A stretch of DNA of 64,000 bases from Arsenicibacter rosenii (GTDB lineage Bacteria > Bacteroidota > Bacteroidia > Cytophagales > Spirosomataceae). The stretch is from positions 80,018 to 144,017 of the forward strand of contig NZ_MORL01000013.1 of assembly GCF_001870735.1 (NCBI RefSeq), written 5' to 3'. The position numbers and the translations under genes were made by a program. Shown here piece after piece: positions 8,049-15,852 of this stretch. Within the stretch, counting starts at the first letter, position 1; each line of letters starts with the position of its first letter. The notes below the pieces were generated by a model that worked only from the letters and a program-made list of their open reading frames with translations, did no database searches and was not told where the DNA came from.

Positions 8049-9371
8049 TCAGGCTTCGATCAGGAATTCGTCGTGCTGGCTTACGTCCAGACCTACTTTT
8101 TCGTCGTCTTCAGACACACGCAGCGGCAGGATCAGGTCAGTAACTTTCAGTAGCAGTAAAGAACCGCCGAACGCGAATGCCGATACAATGAACAGCGCTT
8201 TAACGTGCTCGATGAACAGACCGGTTTCGCCGAAAGCCAGACCTTCTACTGTCACAGCCGGGTTGATGCCTTTGCTGGCGAAGATACCGGTCATCAGCAT
8301 ACCAACCATACCACCTACACCGTGGCAAGGGAATACGTCCAGGGTATCGTCGAGGGTCGATTTTGTCCGCAGGTGAGCCACGAAGTTACTGATCATACCG
8401 GCAACTGAACCGATAAAGATTGACGAAGGAATTGTTACGAAACCAGCGGCAGGCGTAATGGCTACCAGACCAACAACGGCACCGATCGCAAAGCCCAGGG
8501 CCGATACTTTCTTGCCTTTAGCCGCGTCGAACAGCACCCATGACAGGCCAGCGGCGGCGGCAGCTGTGTTAGTTGTCGCGAAAGCAGAAGCTGCCAGTGC
8601 CGAAGCCCCTACCGCCGAACCGGCGTTGAAACCAAACCAGCCGAACCACAGCAAACCAGTACCTAACAGTACGAACGGAATGTTGGCAGGCGGGAAGTAG
8701 TTGGCTTCCATGTGTGACTTACGGCGCTTCAGATAAATGGCACCGGCCAGAGCAGCCCAACCGGCCGACATGTGTACTACCGTACCACCAGCGAAATCAA
8801 GCACACCCATTTTGAACAGGAAACCATCCGGGTGCCATGTCCAGTGAGCCAGCGGCGTGTAAACAAAGAGGCAGAACAGAATCATGAACAGGACGTACGA
8901 ACGGAAGTTGATACGCTCCGCCATTGAACCCGTTACGAGAGCAGGCGTGATAACCGCAAATTTCAGCTGGAAGAACGCAAATACAACCAGCGGAATTGTA
9001 GCAGCCAGTGACCATGGCTTACCATCCAGTACGCCTTTGAACATAAAGAACGTTCTCGGATCACCGATAAAACCACCGATTGAGTCACCGAATGCAAGGC
9101 TGAATCCGACAACTACCCACAAGATACTGATTACACCCATCGCGATGAAGCTTTGCAACATCGTTGAGATAACGTTTTTGTTGTTAACCATACCGCCGTA
9201 GAAATATGCCAGGCCGGGAGTCATCAACAATACTAATGCAGAAGAAACCAACATCCACGCGGTATCACCGGTATCGATACCTTCGGTAACGATTTGTGTT
9301 GGAACAGAGGGCATCAGAATACCCATGACGCTGACAATTAGCAGCAGAGCGAGAGGGATGTAACGTGACAT
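8049..9371 (-). CDS. amt: Ammonium transporter Amt
   Basis: A 440-residue inner-membrane ammonium channel of the Amt/Rh family with about eleven membrane spans and a hydrophobic N-terminal leader-like helix. Signature segments include MTPGLAYFYGGMVNNKNV in the first pore helices and PLAHWTWHPDGFLF, DFAGGTVVHMSAG and FPCHGVGGMVGML. The histidines of VVHMSAG and CHGVGG correspond to the twin pore histidines. The C-terminal cytoplasmic tail is short, and no glnK gene sits beside it. It follows the porin gene by 75 bp on the same strand, so the two are probably co-transcribed to carry ammonium across both membranes. Two glutamine synthetase genes lie about 30 kb away. Confidence 0.96.
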   Translation of the reverse strand: MSRYIPLALLLIVSVMGILMPSVPTQIVTEGIDTGDTAWMLVSSALVLLMTPGLAYFYGGMVNNKNVISTMLQSFIAMGVISILWVVVGFSLAFGDSIGGFIGDPRTFFMFKGVLDGKPWSLAATIPLVVFAFFQLKFAVITPALVTGSMAERINFRSYVLFMILFCLFVYTPLAHWTWHPDGFLFKMGVLDFAGGTVVHMSAGWAALAGAIYLKRRKSHMEANYFPPANIPFVLLGTGLLWFGWFGFNAGSAVGASALAASAFATTNTAAAAAGLSWVLFDAAKGKKVSALGFAIGAVVGLVAITPAAGFVTIPSSIFIGSVAGMISNFVAHLRTKSTLDDTLDVFPCHGVGGMVGMLMTGIFASKGINPAVTVEGLAFGETGLFIEHVKALFIVSAFAFGGSLLLLKVTDLILPLRVSEDDEKVGLDVSQHDEFLIEA

Positions 9372-9446
9372 AGACTTACTGGGTTTTTGTTGTACAATAG
9401 ATTAGCGATTGGTAAGGGTTAACTGCATATGTTTATGTTAAGAAAA

Positions 9447-10601
9447 TCAGAACTTGAAGATGGCTGCCATACCCAGTGTCGCTTGTGACTTTGTCAGGGA
9501 GCCGTCATTTTTCTCAAACTTATTGGCAGAGTAGCTGTCAATGCGCAGTTCAGGCTTCAGCAATACGTGGCCGCCACCCGTTGTAATGTTGCCGGTGAAG
9601 GTGATTGAGTTAACGCTTGCCCCGTTACCGGCAGCATCTGTCAGCGCACGGACACCACTCTTGTTGTCAAATGATTCGTAGCGGGCACCTAACGCAAACT
9701 TGTCAGAGAACGCGTAGTTGGTATAGAGGGCAAACCCACCCCATGTTTTTTTCTCTGCCGGCCCGCCTGCGTTTTGATAGTCACCTTTCTGCGAACCCGT
9801 TGCGGCATTCAGCCCTACGTAGAATTTCGATGTAATCTGGTAGGTAGTTGTCAGGTCAAACAGCGCGTAAGAAGCATCATCCGCTTTCACACCTGTCACA
9901 TCCTGCGAGGCTTCGTTTGAGGCAATGGCGTTCAGGTAAACGTTCCAGCCCGAAACCGGCGAGAAGAAGAACTGACCGATCAGGCCTTTTTTCTTGTTGT
10001 TGTCGAAAATGTTATCGACGTTGTTCACGACACCGAGCATCAAATATGCCTTGTCGCTGAACGAGTACTGGCCTTTCAGACCGATGTGATAGAAAGGACC
10101 GTTGTTAAACAGGTTAGACAGAGAGTAGTTAAAGTTTACAGGAGCGTCAATCACTTCATAGCCAATGTGTGTACCAAACTGGCCGGCTGTGAAGCTTAGT
10201 TTACTGGTTGCTTTCAACGTTACATAGGCCTGCTTAATAGCGAGTGACGTTGAGCCTGCGCCCAGGAAAGCAACATTGTTACCATAGTTACCCAGGTCAG
10301 CAAAAGGGCCGAATGCCAGATCCATCACGGCATCTACCTTGTCTGAACTATAGGCAGCTTTTGCCTGAATCAAACCAATCCCGAACTGACCTGACTTCTG
10401 GTCAAACGCCCGGGCATTTGAACTTCCCAGCGCATTCAACCCCATATTCGACTGACTTTTCGGGTTATTGAAGTTGCCGAAATAGTAGGTGTCCATGTAT
10501 CCGGAAAAGGTAAATTTCCCGGAATCAGTTCCGGTAGAATCCTGCGCTTTTACAGAGAAGGCACCCATGAAACAGGCAGCTAGTAAAAAGATCTTTTTCA
10601 T
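9447..10601 (-). CDS. Outer-membrane beta-barrel porin, OmpL/BBP2-like
   Basis: A 384-residue outer-membrane protein with a signal peptide ending at VKA-QDS (residue 19). The mature part is an alternating beta pattern, beginning FTFSGYMDTYYFGNF, and ends in an aromatic residue (AAIFKF), typical of barrels folded by BAM. The early segments, including FAFG-like and GTHIGYEVIDAPVNFNYS, match the putative beta-barrel porin-2 (OmpL-like) family as I remember it. It directly precedes amt on the same strand. I infer that it gives ammonium or another small nitrogen source access to the periplasm; the substrate cannot be read from sequence. Confidence 0.85.
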   Translation of the reverse strand: MKKIFLLAACFMGAFSVKAQDSTGTDSGKFTFSGYMDTYYFGNFNNPKSQSNMGLNALGSSNARAFDQKSGQFGIGLIQAKAAYSSDKVDAVMDLAFGPFADLGNYGNNVAFLGAGSTSLAIKQAYVTLKATSKLSFTAGQFGTHIGYEVIDAPVNFNYSLSNLFNNGPFYHIGLKGQYSFSDKAYLMLGVVNNVDNIFDNNKKKGLIGQFFFSPVSGWNVYLNAIASNEASQDVTGVKADDASYALFDLTTTYQITSKFYVGLNAATGSQKGDYQNAGGPAEKKTWGGFALYTNYAFSDKFALGARYESFDNKSGVRALTDAAGNGASVNSITFTGNITTGGGHVLLKPELRIDSYSANKFEKNDGSLTKSQATLGMAAIFKF

Positions 10602-10941
10602 AATTTACTTTGGCTAAACAGTGGTTTTGTAAACTTTTATTGAACGGCACAAAGTTTATTACAAAATTTAATTGATGCAACAGGTAGCTTAACCTTTAAA
10701 CCTGTTTCTGGTCATTTTCCACTAATTTTGTTTAAAACATCTTACTTTTTAAACCTAAAATCCAAGAAAACTTAACATTTTTTTGAAATTTTCTAAGATT
10801 TCAAACCTCGCTATAGTTAGAAGTCAGTACTGCATTTCCCCGTGATTATCCAATTTGATTTGGCAAGGCTGAAATTTTACCAAACAAAAAACCCGACCAG
10901 GTAGTTGGTCGGGTTCAGAATGCCGGTAAATCCGTATTGGC
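10602..10941. other. AT-rich intergenic region upstream of the porin-amt pair
   Basis: These 340 bp hold no convincing gene. The part next to the porin start is AT-rich and should contain the porin-amt promoter, but I see no TTTG/TAnnTTTG pair with correct spacing. The distal part contains the ferredoxin terminator at 10879-10915. Confidence 0.6.
10879..10915 (-). terminator. Intrinsic terminator of the ferredoxin gene
   Basis: On the minus strand a 10-bp stem (arms 10906-10915 and 10890-10899, loop of 6) rich in GC is followed by TTTTTTGTTTGG. It starts 26 bp after the ferredoxin stop codon and has the classical hairpin plus U-tract form. Confidence 0.85.
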
Positions 10942-11304
<363 letters not shown>

Positions 11305-11339
11305 TTATGTGCAGAAAAATAGGTTCGACTTTTGGACAA

Positions 11340-11370
11340 CAAATATAACTATTTAAAGGGTTAGGGCAAA
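11340..11370 (-). promoter_or_regulatory. Canonical Bacteroidota promoter of the ferredoxin gene
   Basis: Minus strand: TTTG at 11370-11367, then exactly 19 nt, then TATATTTG at 11347-11340. This is an exact fit to TTTG-N19-TAnnTTTG. It gives a predicted leader of about 40 nt before the ATG at 11292. Confidence 0.8.
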
Positions 11371-11378
11371 CTATTAGT

Positions 11379-11386
11379 TATTTTTG
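11379..11386 (+). promoter_or_regulatory. -7 element for the acyl-CoA reductase gene
   Basis: TATTTTTG matches TAnnTTTG and lies 28 bp before the ATG at 11415. The -33 box is not recognisable. It overlaps back-to-back with the ferredoxin promoter. Confidence 0.45.
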
Positions 11387-11414
11387 TCGTAAAATCAGCG
11401 ATTGCCTGACAAGA

Positions 11415-12434
11415 ATGACGCAAAACGAACGCATCCAAACTTTTATTGCTCTCGGAGACTTTTTACGGTCGGAACAAGGGCAAGCCGAAATCGACGAAAT
11501 GGCCTGGCGGGCCAATACACAGAATAACTGGTTTACTCCTGCCAATGTGAAACGGGCTTTCCGCGCCATCAGTGACCATATGCTTACGGCTAATGCGCTC
11601 ACGGAATGGGCCGCTCAGTACCCGCCGGAACCCGAAACACCGATGACTGTCGGCGTTGTTATGGCCGGAAATATTCCTGCGGTCGGATTTCATGACCTGC
11701 TCTGCGTATTGGTCAGCGGACACCGTATTATGGCTAAATTAAGTAGTCAGGATATTGTACTAATCAAATATTTAATACAAAAAATAACAGATTTAAACCC
11801 CGCTTTAGGCGAACGCATAACCGTTGCCGAACGCCTCAATGCCGCTGATGCCTTCATCGCCACCGGCAGCGACAACACGGCCCGTTACTTCGACTACTAT
11901 TTCGGCAAGCGCCCGCACATCATCCGCCGCAACCGCACGTCGGTCGGGGTGCTGACCGGCGTAGAGTCGGATGAGCAACTTCTGGCCCTGTCGGAAGACG
12001 TACTGAGTTATTACGGGCTGGGATGCCGCAATGTATCTACCATCCTGATTCCGGATGTAGAGATCCTGCAACGTTTTCTGCGCGTTACCGAAGCGCTCAT
12101 CCCGGAATATACCAGTAACCACAAGTACGTGAATAACTACGATTACAATAAATCGATTTATCTGGTCAACAGCGTACCGCACCTGGACAACTGCCTGCTG
12201 CTGATGACCGAAGACAACCGGCTGGTATCGCCGATCTCCGTGCTTTATTACCAGACGTACGATACACAGGCCCAACTGAACGCCTTTTTACAGGAGAATG
12301 CCGGAAAAATTCAGGTAGTTGCGTCTGCCGATGGCTGGTATCCGGGCAGTGTTCCGTTCGGAAAAACCCAGATGCCTGGCCTCAGCGACTACGCCGATGG
12401 TATCGATACGATGGCGTTTTTAACGAGTCTGTAG
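11415..12434 (+). CDS. Acyl-CoA reductase (LuxC-like)
   Basis: A 339-residue member of the LuxC-like acyl-CoA reductase family within the aldehyde dehydrogenase superfamily, which reduces acyl-CoA to aldehyde with NAD(P)H. GVVMAGNIPAVGFHDLL resembles the Rossmann entry of LuxC, and the probable catalytic cysteine lies in YYGLGCRNVSTILIP. The protein is shorter than LuxC of luminous bacteria (about 480 residues), as is usual for Bacteroidota homologues. No luxAB, luxD or luxE neighbours are present, so bioluminescence is not implied. Its role, perhaps in lipid or aldehyde metabolism, is open. It ends at a hairpin shared with the convergent esterase gene. Confidence 0.85.
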   Translation: MTQNERIQTFIALGDFLRSEQGQAEIDEMAWRANTQNNWFTPANVKRAFRAISDHMLTANALTEWAAQYPPEPETPMTVGVVMAGNIPAVGFHDLLCVLVSGHRIMAKLSSQDIVLIKYLIQKITDLNPALGERITVAERLNAADAFIATGSDNTARYFDYYFGKRPHIIRRNRTSVGVLTGVESDEQLLALSEDVLSYYGLGCRNVSTILIPDVEILQRFLRVTEALIPEYTSNHKYVNNYDYNKSIYLVNSVPHLDNCLLLMTEDNRLVSPISVLYYQTYDTQAQLNAFLQENAGKIQVVASADGWYPGSVPFGKTQMPGLSDYADGIDTMAFLTSL

Positions 12435-12435
12435 C

Positions 12436-12470
12436 CAGGAAGAGCACGGTTCATGACCGTGTTCTTCCTG
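12436..12470. terminator. Bidirectional hairpin between acyl-CoA reductase and esterase genes
   Basis: A 15-bp stem with one G-T pair (12436-12450 and 12456-12470) and a 5-nt loop fills the 40-bp gap between two convergent stop codons. It is followed by TTTTTC on the plus strand. Confidence 0.8.
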
Positions 12471-12474
12471 TTTT

Positions 12475-14193
12475 TCAGTACCGCCAGCTGGTCAGGTCGG
12501 CTCCTTTAGGTGCGCTTGTTTCAATCCGTTTCAGGATTTTCGACAGGTACAGGGTATTGTACCGCAACCGGCTGATGTAGTTTGGCTGGGTATGATCGCC
12601 GTTCCAGCAGTGCTCGGCCCGGTCGCCGTAATCGACCTCGCCGTAATAATGCGGTGCCTTGGTCTGCTTCAGAAAATCCTCCATCAGGTAAACTGCGTTG
12701 TTGAGGTAATAATTATCCATATCACCGCAGTAGATATGAATCTTTCCGGTCAGTTTCGGCCCTAGTTTCGCCCAGTCGCGTCTGAGGATATGCAAGAGGT
12801 CGTAATGCTCCCGCCAGTATACGGCCACGCTGCTGTCGATATCGCCGGTCAGTTTATCCCAGATCGGTTTCGGGTATCCATCCTGCCCCATCGGCGAGTA
12901 TACCGCCTGCCAGATATCCCACTGATCGCCGGAGCGGGAGTTGGTACCCAGCGCCAGTTCGCGGTGATTCATGTCCTGCACCGTGCATTTAACATGGCCG
13001 AGGTAATTCCGTTGCCCGGGACGCAGCATCCGGCGAAAAGGCCCGTCCATAAAATAGGCATTTTTGTCTTTATAGATATCAACAACGGTATAGGCCTTAA
13101 ACGAAATCGGGTCGGGGCAGGCCGCAAAGCACCCGTTATACTCCTCAGGATAAAACACCTGTGCCGCCAGCGACTCCCAGCCCCCTGTTGAGCCACCATA
13201 CAGGAACCGGGCCCAGCCCTGACCGATCCCCCGGAACCGGCGCTCAATTTCCGGAATCAGCTCATAGGTAATGGCATCCCCGTAAGGACCGAGGTTTTCG
13301 GAGTTTACCGCATACGAATCGTCGTAGAACGGATTGGCATGCTGAATTTCTACAATCAGCATACGCGGAAAGCTCTTGCTTGTCCATTGCTTATAGAAAT
13401 CATAAGCCTCCTGTGCTACCCGTTTTTTGTACCCGTAAAGTTTAAACCGGTCAATGTAGTCGGTCGTATCCATGTTGGCGGGCGGCGGCGTTTCGCTGAA
13501 GCCCCCGAAATCGTCGGGGAAATGGCCGTGAAATACACACAGCGGATAGCGGGCTTCCGGGTGCTCATCGAAGCCGTGCGGCAGCAACACGTGTGCACCA
13601 ATGTACATCGGCCGTCCCCAGAATTCGGTAAGGAGCTTACTCTGAATCCGGATGTGCTTGATGTATTTAGTGTCTTTCGGTTCGGAGACGGGCGGATTAA
13701 TGCGGTTGAGTGATAGCCGGTACCACTGCTTTGAACCGGCCGTAATTCTGATTTTCTGCGGGATACTGTAGAGATTACCGGGAGCTGTCCGCCAGTTCTG
13801 CCCCTCTCCCCGATCCATGGGCAGTTTTACCGGCGGGCCGTATTTCCGCCTAAAGGTTTCGTATTTGTGCAGCACCGCCTGCACGTAATAGTCGCCCGGC
13901 GGCAGGCTTGCAATATCGTGGACGGGATACCCGAATGCCCGCGAGTCGATCAGCATTTGCTGACCCGGCCGCATTCCGTCAACGTCACGCCCGAAAATCT
14001 GGGCCGTTTTTACGTCATCGTTAACCTGAAAACGGGGTTCACTTTTGTCATTGGGGGCAAAAATCAGGAGCAGACGGCCGTCGACCGCTTCTTTGCCAAC
14101 GGAATCCGGAAAGGTAATGGAGAACGTTTGTCCGGAGGCGCCGGAGTACACCAGCAACAGGCAGACAAACAGGCAGGTAAAAAAATTTCGCAT
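12475..14193 (-). CDS. Secreted putative esterase (enterochelin-esterase-like alpha/beta hydrolase)
   Basis: A 572-residue secreted alpha/beta hydrolase. The signal peptide ends about residue 22 (YSGASGQ). Residues 25-170 form a non-catalytic N-terminal region, and the rest is an esterase-D-type domain. The nucleophile elbow is YGGSTGGWES, with Ser in GxSxG, and a likely catalytic His lies in RAEHCWNGDH close to the C-terminus. It is 75 bp downstream of a GH16 lipoprotein gene on the same strand, so the two may form a unit that removes ester substituents from, and cleaves, a polysaccharide. The exact substrate is not determined. Some homologues are annotated as enterochelin esterases, but no siderophore genes are nearby. 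Confidence 0.82.
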   Translation of the reverse strand: MRNFFTCLFVCLLLVYSGASGQTFSITFPDSVGKEAVDGRLLLIFAPNDKSEPRFQVNDDVKTAQIFGRDVDGMRPGQQMLIDSRAFGYPVHDIASLPPGDYYVQAVLHKYETFRRKYGPPVKLPMDRGEGQNWRTAPGNLYSIPQKIRITAGSKQWYRLSLNRINPPVSEPKDTKYIKHIRIQSKLLTEFWGRPMYIGAHVLLPHGFDEHPEARYPLCVFHGHFPDDFGGFSETPPPANMDTTDYIDRFKLYGYKKRVAQEAYDFYKQWTSKSFPRMLIVEIQHANPFYDDSYAVNSENLGPYGDAITYELIPEIERRFRGIGQGWARFLYGGSTGGWESLAAQVFYPEEYNGCFAACPDPISFKAYTVVDIYKDKNAYFMDGPFRRMLRPGQRNYLGHVKCTVQDMNHRELALGTNSRSGDQWDIWQAVYSPMGQDGYPKPIWDKLTGDIDSSVAVYWREHYDLLHILRRDWAKLGPKLTGKIHIYCGDMDNYYLNNAVYLMEDFLKQTKAPHYYGEVDYGDRAEHCWNGDHTQPNYISRLRYNTLYLSKILKRIETSAPKGADLTSWRY

Positions 14194-14268
14194 AGATGTT
14201 CAGGTTTCAAGTCCGGACGTAAATATGCATCCGAAACCTGAAACCTGCCAGACCGCCCAGCGATTCTT

Positions 14269-15114
14269 TTATTGATAAACCCGTACGTAATCGACTTCCA
14301 TCCGGGCCGGGAAAGCCGTCTCGTCCACCCCTTTCTGTCCACCCCAGTTGCCGCCAACGGCCAGGTTGAGAATCAGGTAAAACGGCTGATCGAACGGCCA
14401 TTGCTCGTAGAGGGTACCGGTTTCTTCTTTGGTAATGGTATAATACAACTTTTCATCGACATAAAACTCGATGCGTTCCTTATTCCAGTCGATGGCATAC
14501 ACGTGAAAAGCCGTTGTGGCATCGGGCACCGGGATGGTCTTCGATTTCTGGGTTTTCTTTACATGATTGTACGACTCCGTATGGATTGTTCCGTGAACGG
14601 TGCCCTCGTCATAGCCTACATGTTCCATGATATCGATTTCACCGTCGCGGGGCCAGCTCATGGGTTCTTTGGCGGCCAGCATCCAGATTGCCGGCCACGT
14701 TCCCCGGCCTTTCGGCAGTTTCGCCCGGATTTCGAAGTGGCCGCCCTTCCACTCTACCTTGCCCCTGGTCCAGAGTTTTGCCGAGGTATATTCCCGGTTT
14801 TTATACGTTTCTTTCCGCGCTTCAATGATCAGCACCCCGTTTTCGATACGGGCATTTTCGGGGCGGCTTGCGAGGTAATATTGCAGTTCGTTATTGCCAA
14901 AGCCATGACCGCCCGTGTCGTAATTCCATTTGGCGGTATCAGGCAAACCCGCCACCTCAAACTCATCCGCCCAGATGAGCGTACGTTTTGCCGTACCGGT
15001 TGTACTGACCGGCGCTTGCGGCGAAGGGACCTGTACCGGTGTTTTATCGCCCGAACAAGCCAGTATAGTCATCAAAAGCAAGCCAAACATTGCCATGGTA
15101 GTATTAGAATACAT
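14269..15114 (-). CDS. Glycoside hydrolase family 16 lipoprotein
   Basis: A 281-residue GH16 endo-beta-glucanase-like enzyme. The ATG at 15114 is preferred because it places the lipobox segment LLMTILAC after a short hydrophobic helix; the Cys near residue 20 would be lipidated, giving a surface or periplasmic lipoprotein. The catalytic signature is DGEIDIMEHVG, with the nucleophile and acid/base Glu flanking the central Asp (ExDxxE). The jelly-roll pattern continues to a C-terminal MEVDYVRVYQ, the typical family end. Family activities include laminarinase, lichenase and agarase types, and this cannot be resolved here. A second GH16 lipoprotein sits at 49.6 kb. Confidence 0.93.
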   Translation of the reverse strand: MYSNTTMAMFGLLLMTILACSGDKTPVQVPSPQAPVSTTGTAKRTLIWADEFEVAGLPDTAKWNYDTGGHGFGNNELQYYLASRPENARIENGVLIIEARKETYKNREYTSAKLWTRGKVEWKGGHFEIRAKLPKGRGTWPAIWMLAAKEPMSWPRDGEIDIMEHVGYDEGTVHGTIHTESYNHVKKTQKSKTIPVPDATTAFHVYAIDWNKERIEFYVDEKLYYTITKEETGTLYEQWPFDQPFYLILNLAVGGNWGGQKGVDETAFPARMEVDYVRVYQ

Positions 15115-15172
15115 CAATAGGTTAACTGTCCGGCGAAGATACAATTTCTGACTTGTTTAACGGTGATAACCT

Positions 15173-15180
15173 TAATTTTG
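15173..15180 (+). promoter_or_regulatory. Orphan -7 element on the plus strand
   Basis: TAATTTTG matches TAnnTTTG exactly and ends four bases before an ATG (15185) that opens a 30-codon frame. No annotated plus-strand gene lies downstream. Confidence 0.35.
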
Positions 15181-15184
15181 CGGT

Positions 15185-15277
15185 ATGGCGTTGCCAAACC
15201 GGCGCATTCGCCCTGCTTACATGCTATCTGAACAAGCTAAAAAACAAACCCGGCCGAAAGACCGGCCCAGTTTTTAA
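15185..15277 (+). CDS. Possible 30-residue basic small protein
   Basis: A short open frame starting MALPNRRIRPAYMLSEQ and ending KDRPSF, strongly basic, with a stop at 15275-15277. Its only support is the exact -7 element four bases upstream, the same spacing seen before rsmE. It overlaps the 3' end of the convergent outer-membrane protein gene by about 40 bp. It has no signal peptide or recognisable domain and could be chance. Confidence 0.2.
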   Translation: MALPNRRIRPAYMLSEQAKKQTRPKDRPSF

Positions 15278-15776
15278 GGTAACCGTTGATAATAAGCGGT
15301 GTGTAGTTGGCCCGCATCAGAAAACCGCCCCCTTTCAGCGGACGAAGCCGGAAACCAATGTGCCCGTATGAGTAATGGCTGTTGCCGTCAACCTCAAACT
15401 CCGCCGACGGAATACTGAATTTCCCGCGAACCGGTACATATCCTACACCAAGTTCAAACGCCACACGGCGGTCGTCCATGACGGTATTGATCCCGATCGG
15501 GAAAGCCACCACCTGCCCCGTACCGGAGATGTAGTTTTGCGGCCCCGTGCCCAGTTGTTTAATCAGCGACATATCAAACACCTCGGCCCCGACCCGCAGG
15601 CCAATGCCCGAATTCCAGTTCAGGATCCGGATGTCGAGGTTTGAGGAATACAGAAATCCGCCGCCACCAGCTTCGCCATACAGAGCTACCGCCCGGCGGT
15701 CTTCATCACGGCGACGCTGGGCGGTGGTAATATGACATATGGTCAATAAAAGGAGCAAGCAAAAGACACACTTCAT
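15237..15776 (-). CDS. Small outer-membrane beta-barrel-like protein
   Basis: A 179-residue exported protein of unknown function. The ATG at 15776 is chosen because it begins a clear signal peptide (MKCVFCLLLLLTICHITTAQ), whereas the open frame upstream gives unlikely sequence. The mature part is Gly- and aromatic-rich with alternating hydrophobic residues (ALYGEAGGGGFLYSSN, GIGLRVGAEVF) and ends GLSAGFVF with a terminal Phe. This pattern suits a small eight-stranded barrel. No partner is evident; the GH16 gene downstream is a separate unit. Confidence 0.75.
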   Translation of the reverse strand: MKCVFCLLLLLTICHITTAQRRRDEDRRAVALYGEAGGGGFLYSSNLDIRILNWNSGIGLRVGAEVFDMSLIKQLGTGPQNYISGTGQVVAFPIGINTVMDDRRVAFELGVGYVPVRGKFSIPSAEFEVDGNSHYSYGHIGFRLRPLKGGGFLMRANYTPLIINGYLKNWAGLSAGFVF

Positions 15777-15852
15777 GGGCACAACCGACTTTTGGGGCAA
15801 AGTACGGGGTTTAGGCTGATTGTCGTGCGGATTCTTTGTAAATGGTATACGT

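Noticed and set aside
11415..12434. Bioluminescence operon around the LuxC-like gene
   Set aside because: No luxA, luxB, luxD or luxE partner nearby, and the protein is much shorter than true LuxC.
12475..14193. Siderophore (enterochelin) utilisation locus
   Set aside because: The esterase fold is shared by many secreted esterases; there is no siderophore receptor or transport gene beside it, while a GH16 gene is.
14272..15120. 282-codon frame antisense to the GH16 gene
   Set aside because: Full overlap with a well-supported GH16 enzyme and no domain on the plus strand.
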